Shown piece by piece: positions 43,337-52,111 of a stretch of DNA of 63,245 nucleotides (positions are counted from its first letter, which is position 1; each line of letters begins with the position of its first letter). The position numbers were made by a program, and so were the translations under genes. The DNA lies in NCBI GenBank assembly GCA_902574695.1, contig CACGON010000005.1:1-63245 (forward strand), given 5' to 3'. The notes under the pieces were generated by a model. The model saw only the letters and a list, made by a program, of their open reading frames with translations. It was not told the DNA's origin and did not search any database. Source of the stretch: an uncultured Pelagibacteraceae bacterium (GTDB lineage: Bacteria; Pseudomonadota; Alphaproteobacteria; Pelagibacterales; Pelagibacteraceae).

Positions 43337-43726
43337 TTAAACTTTAAGAATTTTAAAACTTATTTTTATATTAGGGTATTTTTTTTTAAGTTTCCTTTTA
43401 ATAACTTGAAATGATTGTTTATGAATTTTATTTTCTATAGATGTGCTAAATTTATTTTTACCGTTTACAATTTTAGCAGCACCACAATCATTATGATTAA
43501 TTACAATTAAATTACTTATTTTATGTAATTTAATTGATGTTGCAAAGTTTTCCCAAAATGTAGCATGCCATTTTTTGAATTTTTTTGCTGTCACGCCTAT
43601 TGATCCTCCAGCTATAGTGAAACTACTATATTTTCCTGTTAGCTTTTTTTTTCTTAAATAATTGAAAACTTTTGGTTGAAATCTAGGATCAATACAAGAT
43701 AAAACCATAGCTTTATATTTTTTCAT
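43337..43726 (-). CDS. Short beta-carbonic anhydrase-like protein
   Basis: 129 residues from the ATG at 43726, overlapping the upstream stop (TAATG); a longer start is inside that gene. Zinc-site motifs of beta-carbonic anhydrase are seen: SCIDPRF (Cys, Asp, Arg) and NHNDCGAA (His, Cys), with FTIAGGSIG between. At about two thirds the usual length it lacks the C-terminal helices of classic enzymes, so activity is uncertain. Confidence 0.85.
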   Translation of the reverse strand: MKKYKAMVLSCIDPRFQPKVFNYLRKKKLTGKYSSFTIAGGSIGVTAKKFKKWHATFWENFATSIKLHKISNLIVINHNDCGAAKIVNGKNKFSTSIENKIHKQSFQVIKRKLKKKYPNIKISFKILKV

Positions 43727-44325
43727 TACGGTACCAACCAAGTATTTTTATTATTCTCCAAGTCAAATTTTGCTCTGCGATGCCCTTTGGCAGCAAGGAA
43801 TAACCATTCAATAGATTTAATTTTACACTTTATAACAGTAAAATTTTTATAACCTTCTTCACTTTGCTCCATCGTATAATCAAAATCTTCTAATTTAGAA
43901 ATCATACCAGATGTTGGATTTTCTGATGTAGTTCCAGGAGGATTATCAGTTAAATAGCAACGTCTACTTATATGCTTAGTTTTATTCCAAGACTCTTCCG
44001 TTGTTGGGTTTTGATTATTAATTTCACACACAACTTTAACTCTTAATTGAATTTTTTCTTCTTTATCATAAAAAAGTAGTGAGGCATTGTCATTCTTCTT
44101 AATGATATCTACCTTTGGAGACCTAAGATCTGTGTGAAATTGTAATAAATTATTTTTTCTATCAGATTTTCTTAAAACAACTATCCTTCCATCAACTTCA
44201 TCTTGATGCGCGCACATAAAAACAGGAATTCTAAAAGGTGAAGCTCTGTTGGTCACTGCATCATCCAACATAGACCAATACTTATTTTTTATCTCTTCCA
44301 GATTTTCATAGTATGCTGGCTGCAT
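43726..44325 (-). CDS. Pyridoxamine-phosphate oxidase-like FMN-binding protein
   Basis: 199 residues with a split-barrel FMN fold: DEVDGRIVVLRKSDRKNNLLQFHTD, RSPKVDIIKKNDNASLLFYD and a conserved IEWLFL AAKGHRRAKF end similar to PNPOx (two adjacent blocks). The C-terminal R.. W..P dimer region of true PdxH is partly different (NKNTWLVP), so it may be another flavin reductase-type enzyme. Overlaps the beta-CA-like gene and follows the dehydrogenase gene by six bases. Confidence 0.85.
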   Translation of the reverse strand: MQPAYYENLEEIKNKYWSMLDDAVTNRASPFRIPVFMCAHQDEVDGRIVVLRKSDRKNNLLQFHTDLRSPKVDIIKKNDNASLLFYDKEEKIQLRVKVVCEINNQNPTTEESWNKTKHISRRCYLTDNPPGTTSENPTSGMISKLEDFDYTMEQSEEGYKNFTVIKCKIKSIEWLFLAAKGHRRAKFDLENNKNTWLVP

Positions 44326-44331
44326 ACCTTA

Positions 44332-45201
44332 TTACTTTCTAAACCTTTTAATTAAACTAGATGTATCCCACCGGTTTCCACCCATTCCTTGGACTTCACC
44401 ATAATATTTATCTACAAGTTCAGTTACAGGTAATAAAGAACCATTATTCTTCGCTTCTTCCATTGCAATTTTTAAATCTTTCCTCATCCAATCAACAGCA
44501 AAACCGAAATCAAACTTATCATCAATCATAGTTTTGTATCTATTTTCCATTTGCCAAGATTGAGCAGCACCCTTCGAAATAACCTCAATAACATCTTCCA
44601 TATTTAACCCTGCTTTCATTCCAAAATTAATAGCCTCAGACAAACCTTGAACTAATCCAGCTATACAAATTTGATTTACCATTTTAGCTAATTGTCCACT
44701 ACCAGCTTTACCAAGTAATTTCATTTTTTTGCTATAACAATCAATTTTATCTTTTGCTTTATCAAAATCATTTTGATCACCACCAATCATAACTGTAAGT
44801 GCGCCGTTTTCAGCACCAGCTTGACCACCTGATACCGGAGCATCTAATGATCCGAATCCATTTTTCTTTGCGTATTCGTGTATCTCTCGTGCAATTGTTG
44901 CTGAGGCTGTAGTATTATCAATATAAACTGCACCTTTTTTAATTGTTTTAAAAGCACCATTGTCACCAAATGTTACTTCACGTAAATCACTGTCATTTCC
45001 AACACAAGTAAAAACAAACTCTGCATCTTTTGCTGCTTCAGCAGGCGTTTCTGCCATTTTACCTTTATATTCCTTAATCCATTTTTCAGCTTTAGATTTG
45101 GTTCTGTTAAAAACACTTACATTGTGTCCACCTTTTGATATATAACCAGCCATTGGATAACCCATGACACCAAGACCTATGAAAGCAACATTACAACTCA
45201 T
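44332..45201 (-). CDS. 3-hydroxyisobutyrate dehydrogenase-family reductase
   Basis: 289 residues. Beta-hydroxyacid dehydrogenase: NAD(P) motif FIGLGVMGYPMAGYIS, then FNRTKSKAEKW, the substrate-binding DAPVSGGQAGAENGALTVMIGG and the catalytic Lys in SGQLAKMVNQ. Standard length. Members act on 3-hydroxyisobutyrate, tartronate semialdehyde or succinic semialdehyde. The NRT after the second strand favours NADP. Neighbours do not decide the substrate. Divergent from the MFS gene by 11 bases. Confidence 0.93.
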   Translation of the reverse strand: MSCNVAFIGLGVMGYPMAGYISKGGHNVSVFNRTKSKAEKWIKEYKGKMAETPAEAAKDAEFVFTCVGNDSDLREVTFGDNGAFKTIKKGAVYIDNTTASATIAREIHEYAKKNGFGSLDAPVSGGQAGAENGALTVMIGGDQNDFDKAKDKIDCYSKKMKLLGKAGSGQLAKMVNQICIAGLVQGLSEAINFGMKAGLNMEDVIEVISKGAAQSWQMENRYKTMIDDKFDFGFAVDWMRKDLKIAMEEAKNNGSLLPVTELVDKYYGEVQGMGGNRWDTSSLIKRFRK

Positions 45202-45212
45202 ATTTTTTTTAT

Positions 45213-46418
45213 ATGTTTAAAAGTTTAAGTTTAAAAGTAATTCTATTTGGATTTATTTTTACATTTTTTTCTAGTTTTGGACAGAGTTTTTTTCTCGGAT
45301 TATTTAATTCTAGTATACGTGATGCTCTTTCTATAACTCATGGACAATTTGGCTCAATTTATGCCTCTGCAACACTTTTAAGCAGTGTTGTTTTGATTTG
45401 GGTTGGAAAAAAAATTGATGATATCAATATTTTTAAATTTGCTTTTTTTGTAATTATTGCATTATCATTTTCTTGTTTTTTCTTTTCTAAAATATCATCT
45501 GTAACTATTTTATTTATAGCCATTTTTTTAATGAGATTTTCTGGACAAGGAATGATGTCTCACACAGCCACAACAACAATTTCTAGATATTTTACTAAAT
45601 CAAGAGGTAAAGCTTTAAGCACTGGATGGTTTGGACTATCAACCGCTGAATTTATTTTACCAGTTTTAATTGTTTATCTTTTAACAATATATGATTGGAG
45701 GAATATCTGGATATATACATCAATTTTAATAATTTTATTTTTACCCATTGTATCTTTTTCCTTAATAAGAAAACTAAATTTTGAATCTAGGGAACCAGAT
45801 CAAGAAAATTTAAATAATCAGAATATTAAAAATTGGAAAAGAATTGAAGTTTTAAAGGATTATAGATTCTATATTTTATGTGCAAACATGCTTGCTATGC
45901 CATGGATTGCAACAGGAACTTTTGTTTATCAATCTTTTATTCTGTCTTCAAAAGGGTGGGGCCCATATGTAATTGCACAATCATTTATGGTCTATTCAGT
46001 TCTTTCAGTAATAACTCTTTTTATTGCAGGCTTTCTAATTGATAAGTTTACAAGCAGAAAAATACTAATTTATATGAACCTACCTTTATTATTGTCTATC
46101 TTTGTAATTATATTTTTTGATCATCAATTTACATCTTTTGTTTTTTTAGGATTAATTGGCATCACAAATGGTTTAGCTAACGTATTAGGCTCTTCCACTT
46201 GGGCAGAAATTTATGGTGTAAAGTATATTGGTTCAATTAAGGCTTTAACAACTGCATTGATGGTTTTTGCTACTGCTTTTGGAACGGCACTCTTTGGACT
46301 TTTGATAGATAAAGGGTTTTCAATAGAACAAATAGCTACGATATCTGGTATTTATATTTTTTTATCATTAGTTTTACTTTTTTTGGTTAAAACCAAATTA
46401 AATCCAGTGAAAATTTAA
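45213..46418 (+). CDS. MFS transporter
   Basis: 401 residues with about twelve helices. MFS loop motifs: WVGKKIDDINIFK (loop 2-3, degenerate GxxxDRxGRR), MRFSGQGMMSHTATTTISRYF (resembling the oxalate:formate-like/monocarboxylate porter block) and IDKFTSRKILIYM between helices 8 and 9. Likely a proton-linked organic acid or drug transporter. No operon partner. Confidence 0.92.
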   Translation: MFKSLSLKVILFGFIFTFFSSFGQSFFLGLFNSSIRDALSITHGQFGSIYASATLLSSVVLIWVGKKIDDINIFKFAFFVIIALSFSCFFFSKISSVTILFIAIFLMRFSGQGMMSHTATTTISRYFTKSRGKALSTGWFGLSTAEFILPVLIVYLLTIYDWRNIWIYTSILIILFLPIVSFSLIRKLNFESREPDQENLNNQNIKNWKRIEVLKDYRFYILCANMLAMPWIATGTFVYQSFILSSKGWGPYVIAQSFMVYSVLSVITLFIAGFLIDKFTSRKILIYMNLPLLLSIFVIIFFDHQFTSFVFLGLIGITNGLANVLGSSTWAEIYGVKYIGSIKALTTALMVFATAFGTALFGLLIDKGFSIEQIATISGIYIFLSLVLLFLVKTKLNPVKI

Positions 46419-46465
46419 TAATAAAATACCTTGATTTATTGAAATCTTAAGTATAAATACCTCGC

Positions 46466-46999
46466 ATGGCTAGAGTAACAGTTGAAGATTGTATAGATAA
46501 AGTAGAAAGTCCTTACGAATTAGTTTTAGTTGCTAAAGAGAGAACAACACAATTAAATTCAGGTGTTGAACCAACAGTTAGTATTGATAATGATAAAAAC
46601 ACAGTAATTTCATTAAGAGAAATTGCAAACGAGAATGTAAAAGTATCAGATTTAAAAGATAGCGCAGTTTACAAGCTTAGAAAACATGTTGAGCAGGTTG
46701 ACGACACTTCATTAGAAGACGAAGAAGTTGGTGATGATTTTGAAAATCTTTACAAAGGTGAAATTTCAAAAAGTGGTGCACCAATATTGCCATCAAAAAG
46801 AGCAAGAAAAATTCCAGAAAAAATTCAAGTATCAAAAGATGATTTAGCAGAGATTTCTGGAGGAGCTCAGCCAGAAGTAAATGTAGAAACACCCGAAACA
46901 GAAGCTACTGAAAGTGAAGATGTTTCTTTAGATCAAGTTACTGAAGCCGAGGAACAAGTACAAGATCAAAGTTCTGAAGATACAGAAAATAACTCTTAA
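46466..46999 (+). CDS. rpoZ: RNA polymerase omega subunit with acidic C-terminal extension
   Basis: 177 residues. The first ~60 are the omega fold: [29 protein letters not shown], and [12 protein letters not shown]. The remainder (~85-177) is low complexity and strongly acidic ([40 protein letters not shown]). Typical omega is 70-130 residues, so the tail is long. The first half sets RNA polymerase assembly; the role of the tail is unknown. Confidence 0.95.
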   Translation: MARVTVEDCIDKVESPYELVLVAKERTTQLNSGVEPTVSIDNDKNTVISLREIANENVKVSDLKDSAVYKLRKHVEQVDDTSLEDEEVGDDFENLYKGEISKSGAPILPSKRARKIPEKIQVSKDDLAEISGGAQPEVNVETPETEATESEDVSLDQVTEAEEQVQDQSSEDTENNS

Positions 47000-47001
47000 T
47001 A

Positions 47002-48147
47002 CTATTTTACAAATTCTTTAATTATTTTTTCTCTGTGTTCATCCAGATCAGGAATATCTCCTCTTGTTGTTTCATCTTTGTAATTTGACATTTTAATTGG
47101 GTTTCCTGCTAACTTAAAATCACCAATAACTTTATGATATGCTTTAACAATCATATTTCTTGATTCAATTTGTGGATTTTCAACCGCTTCCTTAATATTA
47201 TATATAGGCCCGCATGGAATTTTATCCTTTTCCATTTCTTTTACCCACTCAGATGTTGTTTTGTTAATAAGTTTATCTTCAAGTATTTTTTTAAGTTGAT
47301 TTATATTTTTCGATCGTTCTAAATTAGATTTATATTTTTCATCATTTGATATTTCTGGTATATTTAAAACACTACATAATTTCTCAAATAATTTATCATT
47401 CCCCGCAGCTATAATTATGTAACTATCTTTTGTTTTAAATGCCTCAAATGGAGCAATAGATGGGTGTCTTGATCCTAAAGGCTTTGGTATTTCATTATTT
47501 GCTAAATATCTAGCTATTGCATTTTCTAAAATTGCAATTTGACAATCTAACATCGAAACATCAATAAACATTCCTTTACCTGTTTTTTGTCTATCATAAA
47601 GAGCTGCATTAATTCCTATTGCTGTGAACAGTCCTGCCGTAATATCTCCAATAGAAGTCCCAACTCTTGTAGGTTCAGAGTTTGGTTGACCTGTTACACT
47701 CATTAATCCACCCATACCTTGAACTACCATATCATATGCAGGCAATTCTTTTAGTGGACCAGTTTGACCAAATCCAGATGCAGATGCATAAATTAATTTT
47801 GGATATTTTTTATTAACATCTTTCCAACCATAACCCCATTTTTCTAAAGTACCTGGTTTGAAATTTTCAACAAGGATATCTGCTTTTGATAAAATTTTTT
47901 CAAAAATTTTTTTATCATCTTCATTTTTTAAGTTAAGCGCTATACTTTCCTTGCCTCTATTTAATGACATGAAATATGCAGAGTAGTCTTTAACAAAAGG
48001 TCCAAATTTTCTAGAGTCATCACCTGTTTCAGGAGCTTCAATTTTAATAACTCTTGCACCTAAGTCCGATAGTATCATTGTACAGTAAGGACCAACTAAT
48101 ACTCTAGTTAAGTCCACAACCAAAAGGTTTTTTAAAGGTCCATCCAT
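47002..48147 (-). CDS. Class III CoA-transferase (CaiB/BaiF family)
   Basis: 381 residues. Family motifs: VVDLTRVLVGPYCTMILSDLGARVIKIE at the N-terminus, NRGKESIALNLK, ENFKPGTLEKWG, ASGFGQTGP, DMVVQGMGGLMSVTG and the catalytic Asp region DVSMLDCQIAIL. It moves CoA from a donor acyl-CoA to a carboxylic acid. Divergent (84 bases) from the TRAP binding protein, so it may activate the acid the TRAP system takes up. With malonyl-CoA decarboxylase downstream, a dicarboxylate such as malonate is a possible substrate (inference). Confidence 0.94.
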   Translation of the reverse strand: MDGPLKNLLVVDLTRVLVGPYCTMILSDLGARVIKIEAPETGDDSRKFGPFVKDYSAYFMSLNRGKESIALNLKNEDDKKIFEKILSKADILVENFKPGTLEKWGYGWKDVNKKYPKLIYASASGFGQTGPLKELPAYDMVVQGMGGLMSVTGQPNSEPTRVGTSIGDITAGLFTAIGINAALYDRQKTGKGMFIDVSMLDCQIAILENAIARYLANNEIPKPLGSRHPSIAPFEAFKTKDSYIIIAAGNDKLFEKLCSVLNIPEISNDEKYKSNLERSKNINQLKKILEDKLINKTTSEWVKEMEKDKIPCGPIYNIKEAVENPQIESRNMIVKAYHKVIGDFKLAGNPIKMSNYKDETTRGDIPDLDEHREKIIKEFVK

Positions 48148-48230
48148 ATATATTGCCTACTTTGTAGCCTTGACTCTTATCAATACTTTCATTTTAATGC
48201 ATTAATTAAATAATAATAGAGGAGATAATA

Positions 48231-49241
48231 ATGTTTAAAAAAATATCTTTATTTTTAGTCTCATCATTTTTAGTTCTTTCAACAATTGGATCTGCCTATG
48301 CAGTGACACTTAAAGCTAGTCACCAATGGCCAGGAACTCCAAGAGCTGATGGTTCATATGATGTAAGACATGAAATGGTACAAATAATTGCTGATGAAGT
48401 AGCAAAAGCAAAAGTGGATATGGATATCAGAATTTATCCAGCTAAATCTTTATATAAACCTAAAGAGCAATGGAAACCAATGACAACAGGGCAACTTGAT
48501 ATTTCTGCTTTCCCTTTAGCTTATGCAGCAAAGTTTCACCCAGAGTTTGATATTACTTTAATGCCTGGAATGGTTAAAAATCATAAACATGCATTAAGAG
48601 TTAACAAATCACCTATGATGGATGAAATAAGAAAAATTATGGATGATGCTGGTGTAATCGTGCTTTCAGATGCATGGTTAGCTGGTGGTTTTGCATCAAA
48701 AACAAAATGTATAAAAAATCCAGCTGACGTTCAAGGTCAAGTAATGAGAGCTGCAGGTAAAGCTTTCAATCAAATGTTAGCTGCGGCAGGTGCTGGTATT
48801 CAAAAAATGCCATCATCAGAAATTTATACTGGTTTACAAACAGGCGTACTAACAGGTGCTAACACAAGTTCAGGAAGTTTTGTTAGTTATAAAATTTATG
48901 AACAAGTTAAGTGTGCTACACCTCCAGGAAAATTTGGACTATGGTTTATGTATGAGCCAATATTAATGTCTAAAAAGAATTTTAATGCTCTAAACGAAAA
49001 ACAACAAAAAGCATTAATGAAAGCTGGAAAAAAAGCTGAAAAATATATGACTAAACAAGCAGCAGGCTTAGATAAGACTTTTGAAAAAGCTTACAAAGCA
49101 GCTGGTGTTGAGCTAGCGTATATGGATCAAGATGATTTTAATGCGTGGTTAGATATTGCAAAAAAATCGTCATATAAACAGTTTTCTGACAAAGTACCAA
49201 GCGGTCAAAAATTGATCGATATGGCTTTGGCAGTTAAATAA
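48231..49241 (+). CDS. dctP: TRAP transporter solute-binding protein
   Basis: 336 residues with signal peptide (~1-24, ending GSAYA). DctP-type: LKASHQWPGTPR, ISAFPLAYAAKFHPEFD, GFASKTKCIKNPADVQGQVMRAAGKAFNQMLAAAGA (with the ligand-salt-bridge Arg) and EIYTGLQTGVLTGANT. The family binds organic acids in the periplasm. The Shine-Dalgarno GAGGAG at 48221-48226 is strong. A terminator follows before dctQ. Confidence 0.95.
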   Translation: MFKKISLFLVSSFLVLSTIGSAYAVTLKASHQWPGTPRADGSYDVRHEMVQIIADEVAKAKVDMDIRIYPAKSLYKPKEQWKPMTTGQLDISAFPLAYAAKFHPEFDITLMPGMVKNHKHALRVNKSPMMDEIRKIMDDAGVIVLSDAWLAGGFASKTKCIKNPADVQGQVMRAAGKAFNQMLAAAGAGIQKMPSSEIYTGLQTGVLTGANTSSGSFVSYKIYEQVKCATPPGKFGLWFMYEPILMSKKNFNALNEKQQKALMKAGKKAEKYMTKQAAGLDKTFEKAYKAAGVELAYMDQDDFNAWLDIAKKSSYKQFSDKVPSGQKLIDMALAVK

Positions 49242-49256
49242 AAATAATATATAAAG

Positions 49257-49291
49257 AACCCCTATTTACTTTTGTAAGTAGGGGTTTTTTT
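49257..49291 (+). terminator. Intrinsic terminator between dctP and dctQ
   Basis: Arms 49257-49269 and 49274-49286 form a 13-base-pair stem (AACCCCTATTTAC / GTAAGTAGGGGTT, one G-T pair) with a four-base loop, followed by T at 49285-49291. This is a textbook rho-independent terminator. It ends one base before the dctQ ATG at 49292, so readthrough sets membrane-subunit levels and no Shine-Dalgarno can precede dctQ. Confidence 0.9.
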
Positions 49292-49786
49292 ATGAAATCA
49301 AAATACTTAAAATTCTGTAATTACGTTTCACAGGTTTGTGGTGCTTTTGCTGTAATTGCGTTAGCTTTATCAATCTTAATCATAGTTGAACTAGTATTTG
49401 AAAGATACTTTTTCCAAAGAGCAATTACTTGGCAAAATGAATTAGTGACTATGTTACTTGTTGCATCAACTTTTATTGGAAGTGCTTATGTACTAAGTGA
49501 AAAAGCACATGTGAGCATGGAATGGATTTATGATTTTCTATCAAAGAAAAATATTATTAAATTAAAAATTTTTACATCACTTCTAAGTTTGTTATTTTTT
49601 TTAATGCTTTTTTATTTTGGTTATTTAATTACTGAGGAAGCATTTATTAAAAAATATACAACAGGAAGCATTTGGGATCCTCCTCTTTGGGTTCCGTATT
49701 CTTCAATGTTAATTGGTTCTTTTTTAATGATAACTCAATACATTGCTGAGATAATTAAATTATTTGACGATAAGGATTTTAAATAA
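49292..49786 (+). CDS. dctQ: TRAP transporter small permease
   Basis: 164 residues, four helices. DctQ family: RAITWQNELVTMLLVASTFIGSAYVLSEKAHVSMEWIYDFL (blocks WQNEL and HVSM) and WDPPLWVPYSSMLIGSFLM at the C-terminal end. The start ATG abuts the terminator T-run. Its stop overlaps the dctM start (TAATG). Forms the membrane complex with DctM. Confidence 0.94.
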   Translation: MKSKYLKFCNYVSQVCGAFAVIALALSILIIVELVFERYFFQRAITWQNELVTMLLVASTFIGSAYVLSEKAHVSMEWIYDFLSKKNIIKLKIFTSLLSLLFFLMLFYFGYLITEEAFIKKYTTGSIWDPPLWVPYSSMLIGSFLMITQYIAEIIKLFDDKDFK

Positions 49787-51117
49787 TGGATCCACTTATA
49801 ATAGCTCTTATAGTTGCTGTATTCACTTTGATAACCTTGTTTTCAGGCATTCCCATAGCTTTTGGTTTAAGTTTTGTATCTGTAGTATTGTTAGTTTCAT
49901 TTGAAGGTTTTCAAATGTTAGATGTTTTTGCAGAAACATTTTATGCGGGCTTAAATTCATTCGTACTTTTATCAATACCGATGTTTATCTTGATGGGTAT
50001 GGCTGTTGCAAATTCTCCCGCTGGTAAAGATTTATATACTGGTCTAGATAGATGGCTTTGGAGACTTCCTGGTGGATTGGTAATCTCAAATATTGGGGCA
50101 TGTTCAATTTTTGCAGCTTTAAGTGGTTCAAGTCCTGCAACGTGTGCTGCGATAGGTACCATGGGCATTCCTGAAATGAGAAAAAGAGGATACTCAGATC
50201 AAATAGCTACAGGAACAATTGCAGCAGGAGGAACGCTAGGAGTTTTAATTCCTCCAAGTATTGTTCTTATTGTTTATGGTATGGCAACTGGAACATCAAT
50301 TGGAAGATTATTTTTATGCGGTTTAATACCTGGTTTTATGTTAGCTGGCCTTTTTGCGATTTGGGCACTTATACACAGTTACTTTATCGATAAAGACTCT
50401 GCAAAAGCCCTAAGAAATAAGAAGCCTCCAACTTTAAAAGAAAAATTAGAGGTATTACCTAGGGTTTTACCTTTTTTATTTATTATTGCTGGTGTTCTTT
50501 ATGTTTTATACGGAGGAGTTGCCACTCCTTCTGAAGCTTCAGGAGTGGGTGCTTTTTTAGTATTTGTTTTAATTGCTGTTGTTTACAAAATATATCAACC
50601 AAAAAAGATTTGGAACATCATAAAAGTATCGATGAAGGAAAGTGTAATGATAATGTTTATTATTGCAGCATCATACTTTTTTTCATTCACTCTATCACAG
50701 TTATACGTAACACAATCATTAGCTCAAAGCATGATAGAACTAAGTGCTAACAAATGGGTAATTTTCTTTTTAATAAATATTTTTTTATTAGTAGCTGGTT
50801 TCTTTTTGCCTCCTGTCGCGGTAATAGTAATGACATCAGCTATTTTATTACCAGTTATAACAACACTTGGTTTTGATCCATATTGGTTTGCAATTGTGTT
50901 TACAATTAATATGGAAATAGGATTAATCACACCACCTGTGGGATTAAATCTTTATATAATAAAAGGGATTACACCTGACGTTAGTTTATCTGAAATATTA
51001 AAAGGATCTATACCATTTATGGTAATGATGGCATTAGCAATTGTAATATTGTGTATCTTTCCAGAAATTGTAACTTGGTTACCAGATAAATTAATGGGGA
51101 AACCTCTTGGATATTAA
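49786..51117 (+). CDS. dctM: TRAP transporter large permease
   Basis: 443 residues, about twelve helices. DctM family motifs: TLFSGIPIAFGLSF, LLSIPMFILMGMAV, GGLVISNIGACSIFAALSGSSPATCAAIGTMGIPEM and LIPPSIVLIVYG, with MEIGLITPPVGLNLYIIKG near the end. It is the Na+-driven transport channel. Its last codons overlap the dusA start region. Confidence 0.96.
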   Translation: MDPLIIALIVAVFTLITLFSGIPIAFGLSFVSVVLLVSFEGFQMLDVFAETFYAGLNSFVLLSIPMFILMGMAVANSPAGKDLYTGLDRWLWRLPGGLVISNIGACSIFAALSGSSPATCAAIGTMGIPEMRKRGYSDQIATGTIAAGGTLGVLIPPSIVLIVYGMATGTSIGRLFLCGLIPGFMLAGLFAIWALIHSYFIDKDSAKALRNKKPPTLKEKLEVLPRVLPFLFIIAGVLYVLYGGVATPSEASGVGAFLVFVLIAVVYKIYQPKKIWNIIKVSMKESVMIMFIIAASYFFSFTLSQLYVTQSLAQSMIELSANKWVIFFLINIFLLVAGFFLPPVAVIVMTSAILLPVITTLGFDPYWFAIVFTINMEIGLITPPVGLNLYIIKGITPDVSLSEILKGSIPFMVMMALAIVILCIFPEIVTWLPDKLMGKPLGY

Positions 51118-52111
51118 AAATAAGATAAATAGAAAAGTATCTGTGGCACCGATGATGGATTGTACCGATCGTCACGATAGATATTTTTTAAGATTAATAA
51201 GTAAAAATGTAATGCTATACACTGAGATGGTGGTAACAAAAGCTGTATTACGAGGTGATAAGCATAAACTTTTAAAATTCAATGATTTAGAAAAACCACT
51301 AGCTTTGCAGGTTGGAGGATCAGAAAAAAAAGAATTAGCCGAAGTGGCTAAGATAGCAGAAGATTATGGTTATGATGAAGTAAATATTAACTTAGGTTGC
51401 CCAAGTAAAAAAGTTCAAAAAAATTCTTTTGGTGCTTGCTTAATGAAAGAGCCAGATCTTGTATCTGAATGTTTAGCAGAAATGAAAAATGCTTGCAGTA
51501 TACCAGTAACTGCCAAAACTAGAATAGGATTTGATAACACTGAAGAATTTGATTATTTAAATATGTTTATTAACAAGATGAAAGCATCTGGTTGTCGAAC
51601 TATTATTTTACACGCAAGAAAGGCAATATTAAAAGGATTAACCCCAAAACAAAACTTAAATATACCAAAATTAAATTATGAAATGGTCTATGATATAAAA
51701 AAATCAAATCCCGATTTAGAAATAATTATTAATGGGGGAATTACTGATACTGATCAAATTCAAAAACACTTAAAATTTTGTGATGGTGTAATGATTGGTA
51801 GAGCAATATATCAAAATCCTTATTTTCTAAAAGATATTGAAAATAATATTTTTAAAAATTCAAATATATCTTCAAGGGAAGAAATTGTTAAAAAAATCTT
51901 AAAATATCTTGAGGATGAAGTTAAAACTGGAACTAAAGTAAATCAAGTAATGAGACATACAGTTGGACTTTACTATGGCCAACCAGGTTCTAAAGAATGG
52001 AAAAAATATTTAAGTGATAACATGATGGCAAGAGACTCTGATTTTCAAAAATCAAAACATATAATGACAATTGTTCAAAATAACGAAAAGGCAAATCAAG
52101 CAAATACTTAA
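51107..52111 (+). CDS. dusA: tRNA-dihydrouridine synthase A
   Basis: 334 residues from a TTG start at 51107 that overlaps the dctM end; a later ATG would cut into the FMN-binding N-terminus (VSVAPMMDCTDRH), so the TTG is preferred. Catalytic Cys98 in NLGCPSKKVQ, FGACLM, TAKTRIGFD and INGGITDTDQI are Dus motifs; GLTPKQNLNIP and YYGQPGSKEWKKYLS identify DusA. It reduces uridine 20 in tRNA D-loops. Its place inside a transport/catabolism run looks accidental. Stop overlaps the TauE-like gene (TAATG). Confidence 0.95.
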   Translation: MDIKNKINRKVSVAPMMDCTDRHDRYFLRLISKNVMLYTEMVVTKAVLRGDKHKLLKFNDLEKPLALQVGGSEKKELAEVAKIAEDYGYDEVNINLGCPSKKVQKNSFGACLMKEPDLVSECLAEMKNACSIPVTAKTRIGFDNTEEFDYLNMFINKMKASGCRTIILHARKAILKGLTPKQNLNIPKLNYEMVYDIKKSNPDLEIIINGGITDTDQIQKHLKFCDGVMIGRAIYQNPYFLKDIENNIFKNSNISSREEIVKKILKYLEDEVKTGTKVNQVMRHTVGLYYGQPGSKEWKKYLSDNMMARDSDFQKSKHIMTIVQNNEKANQANT

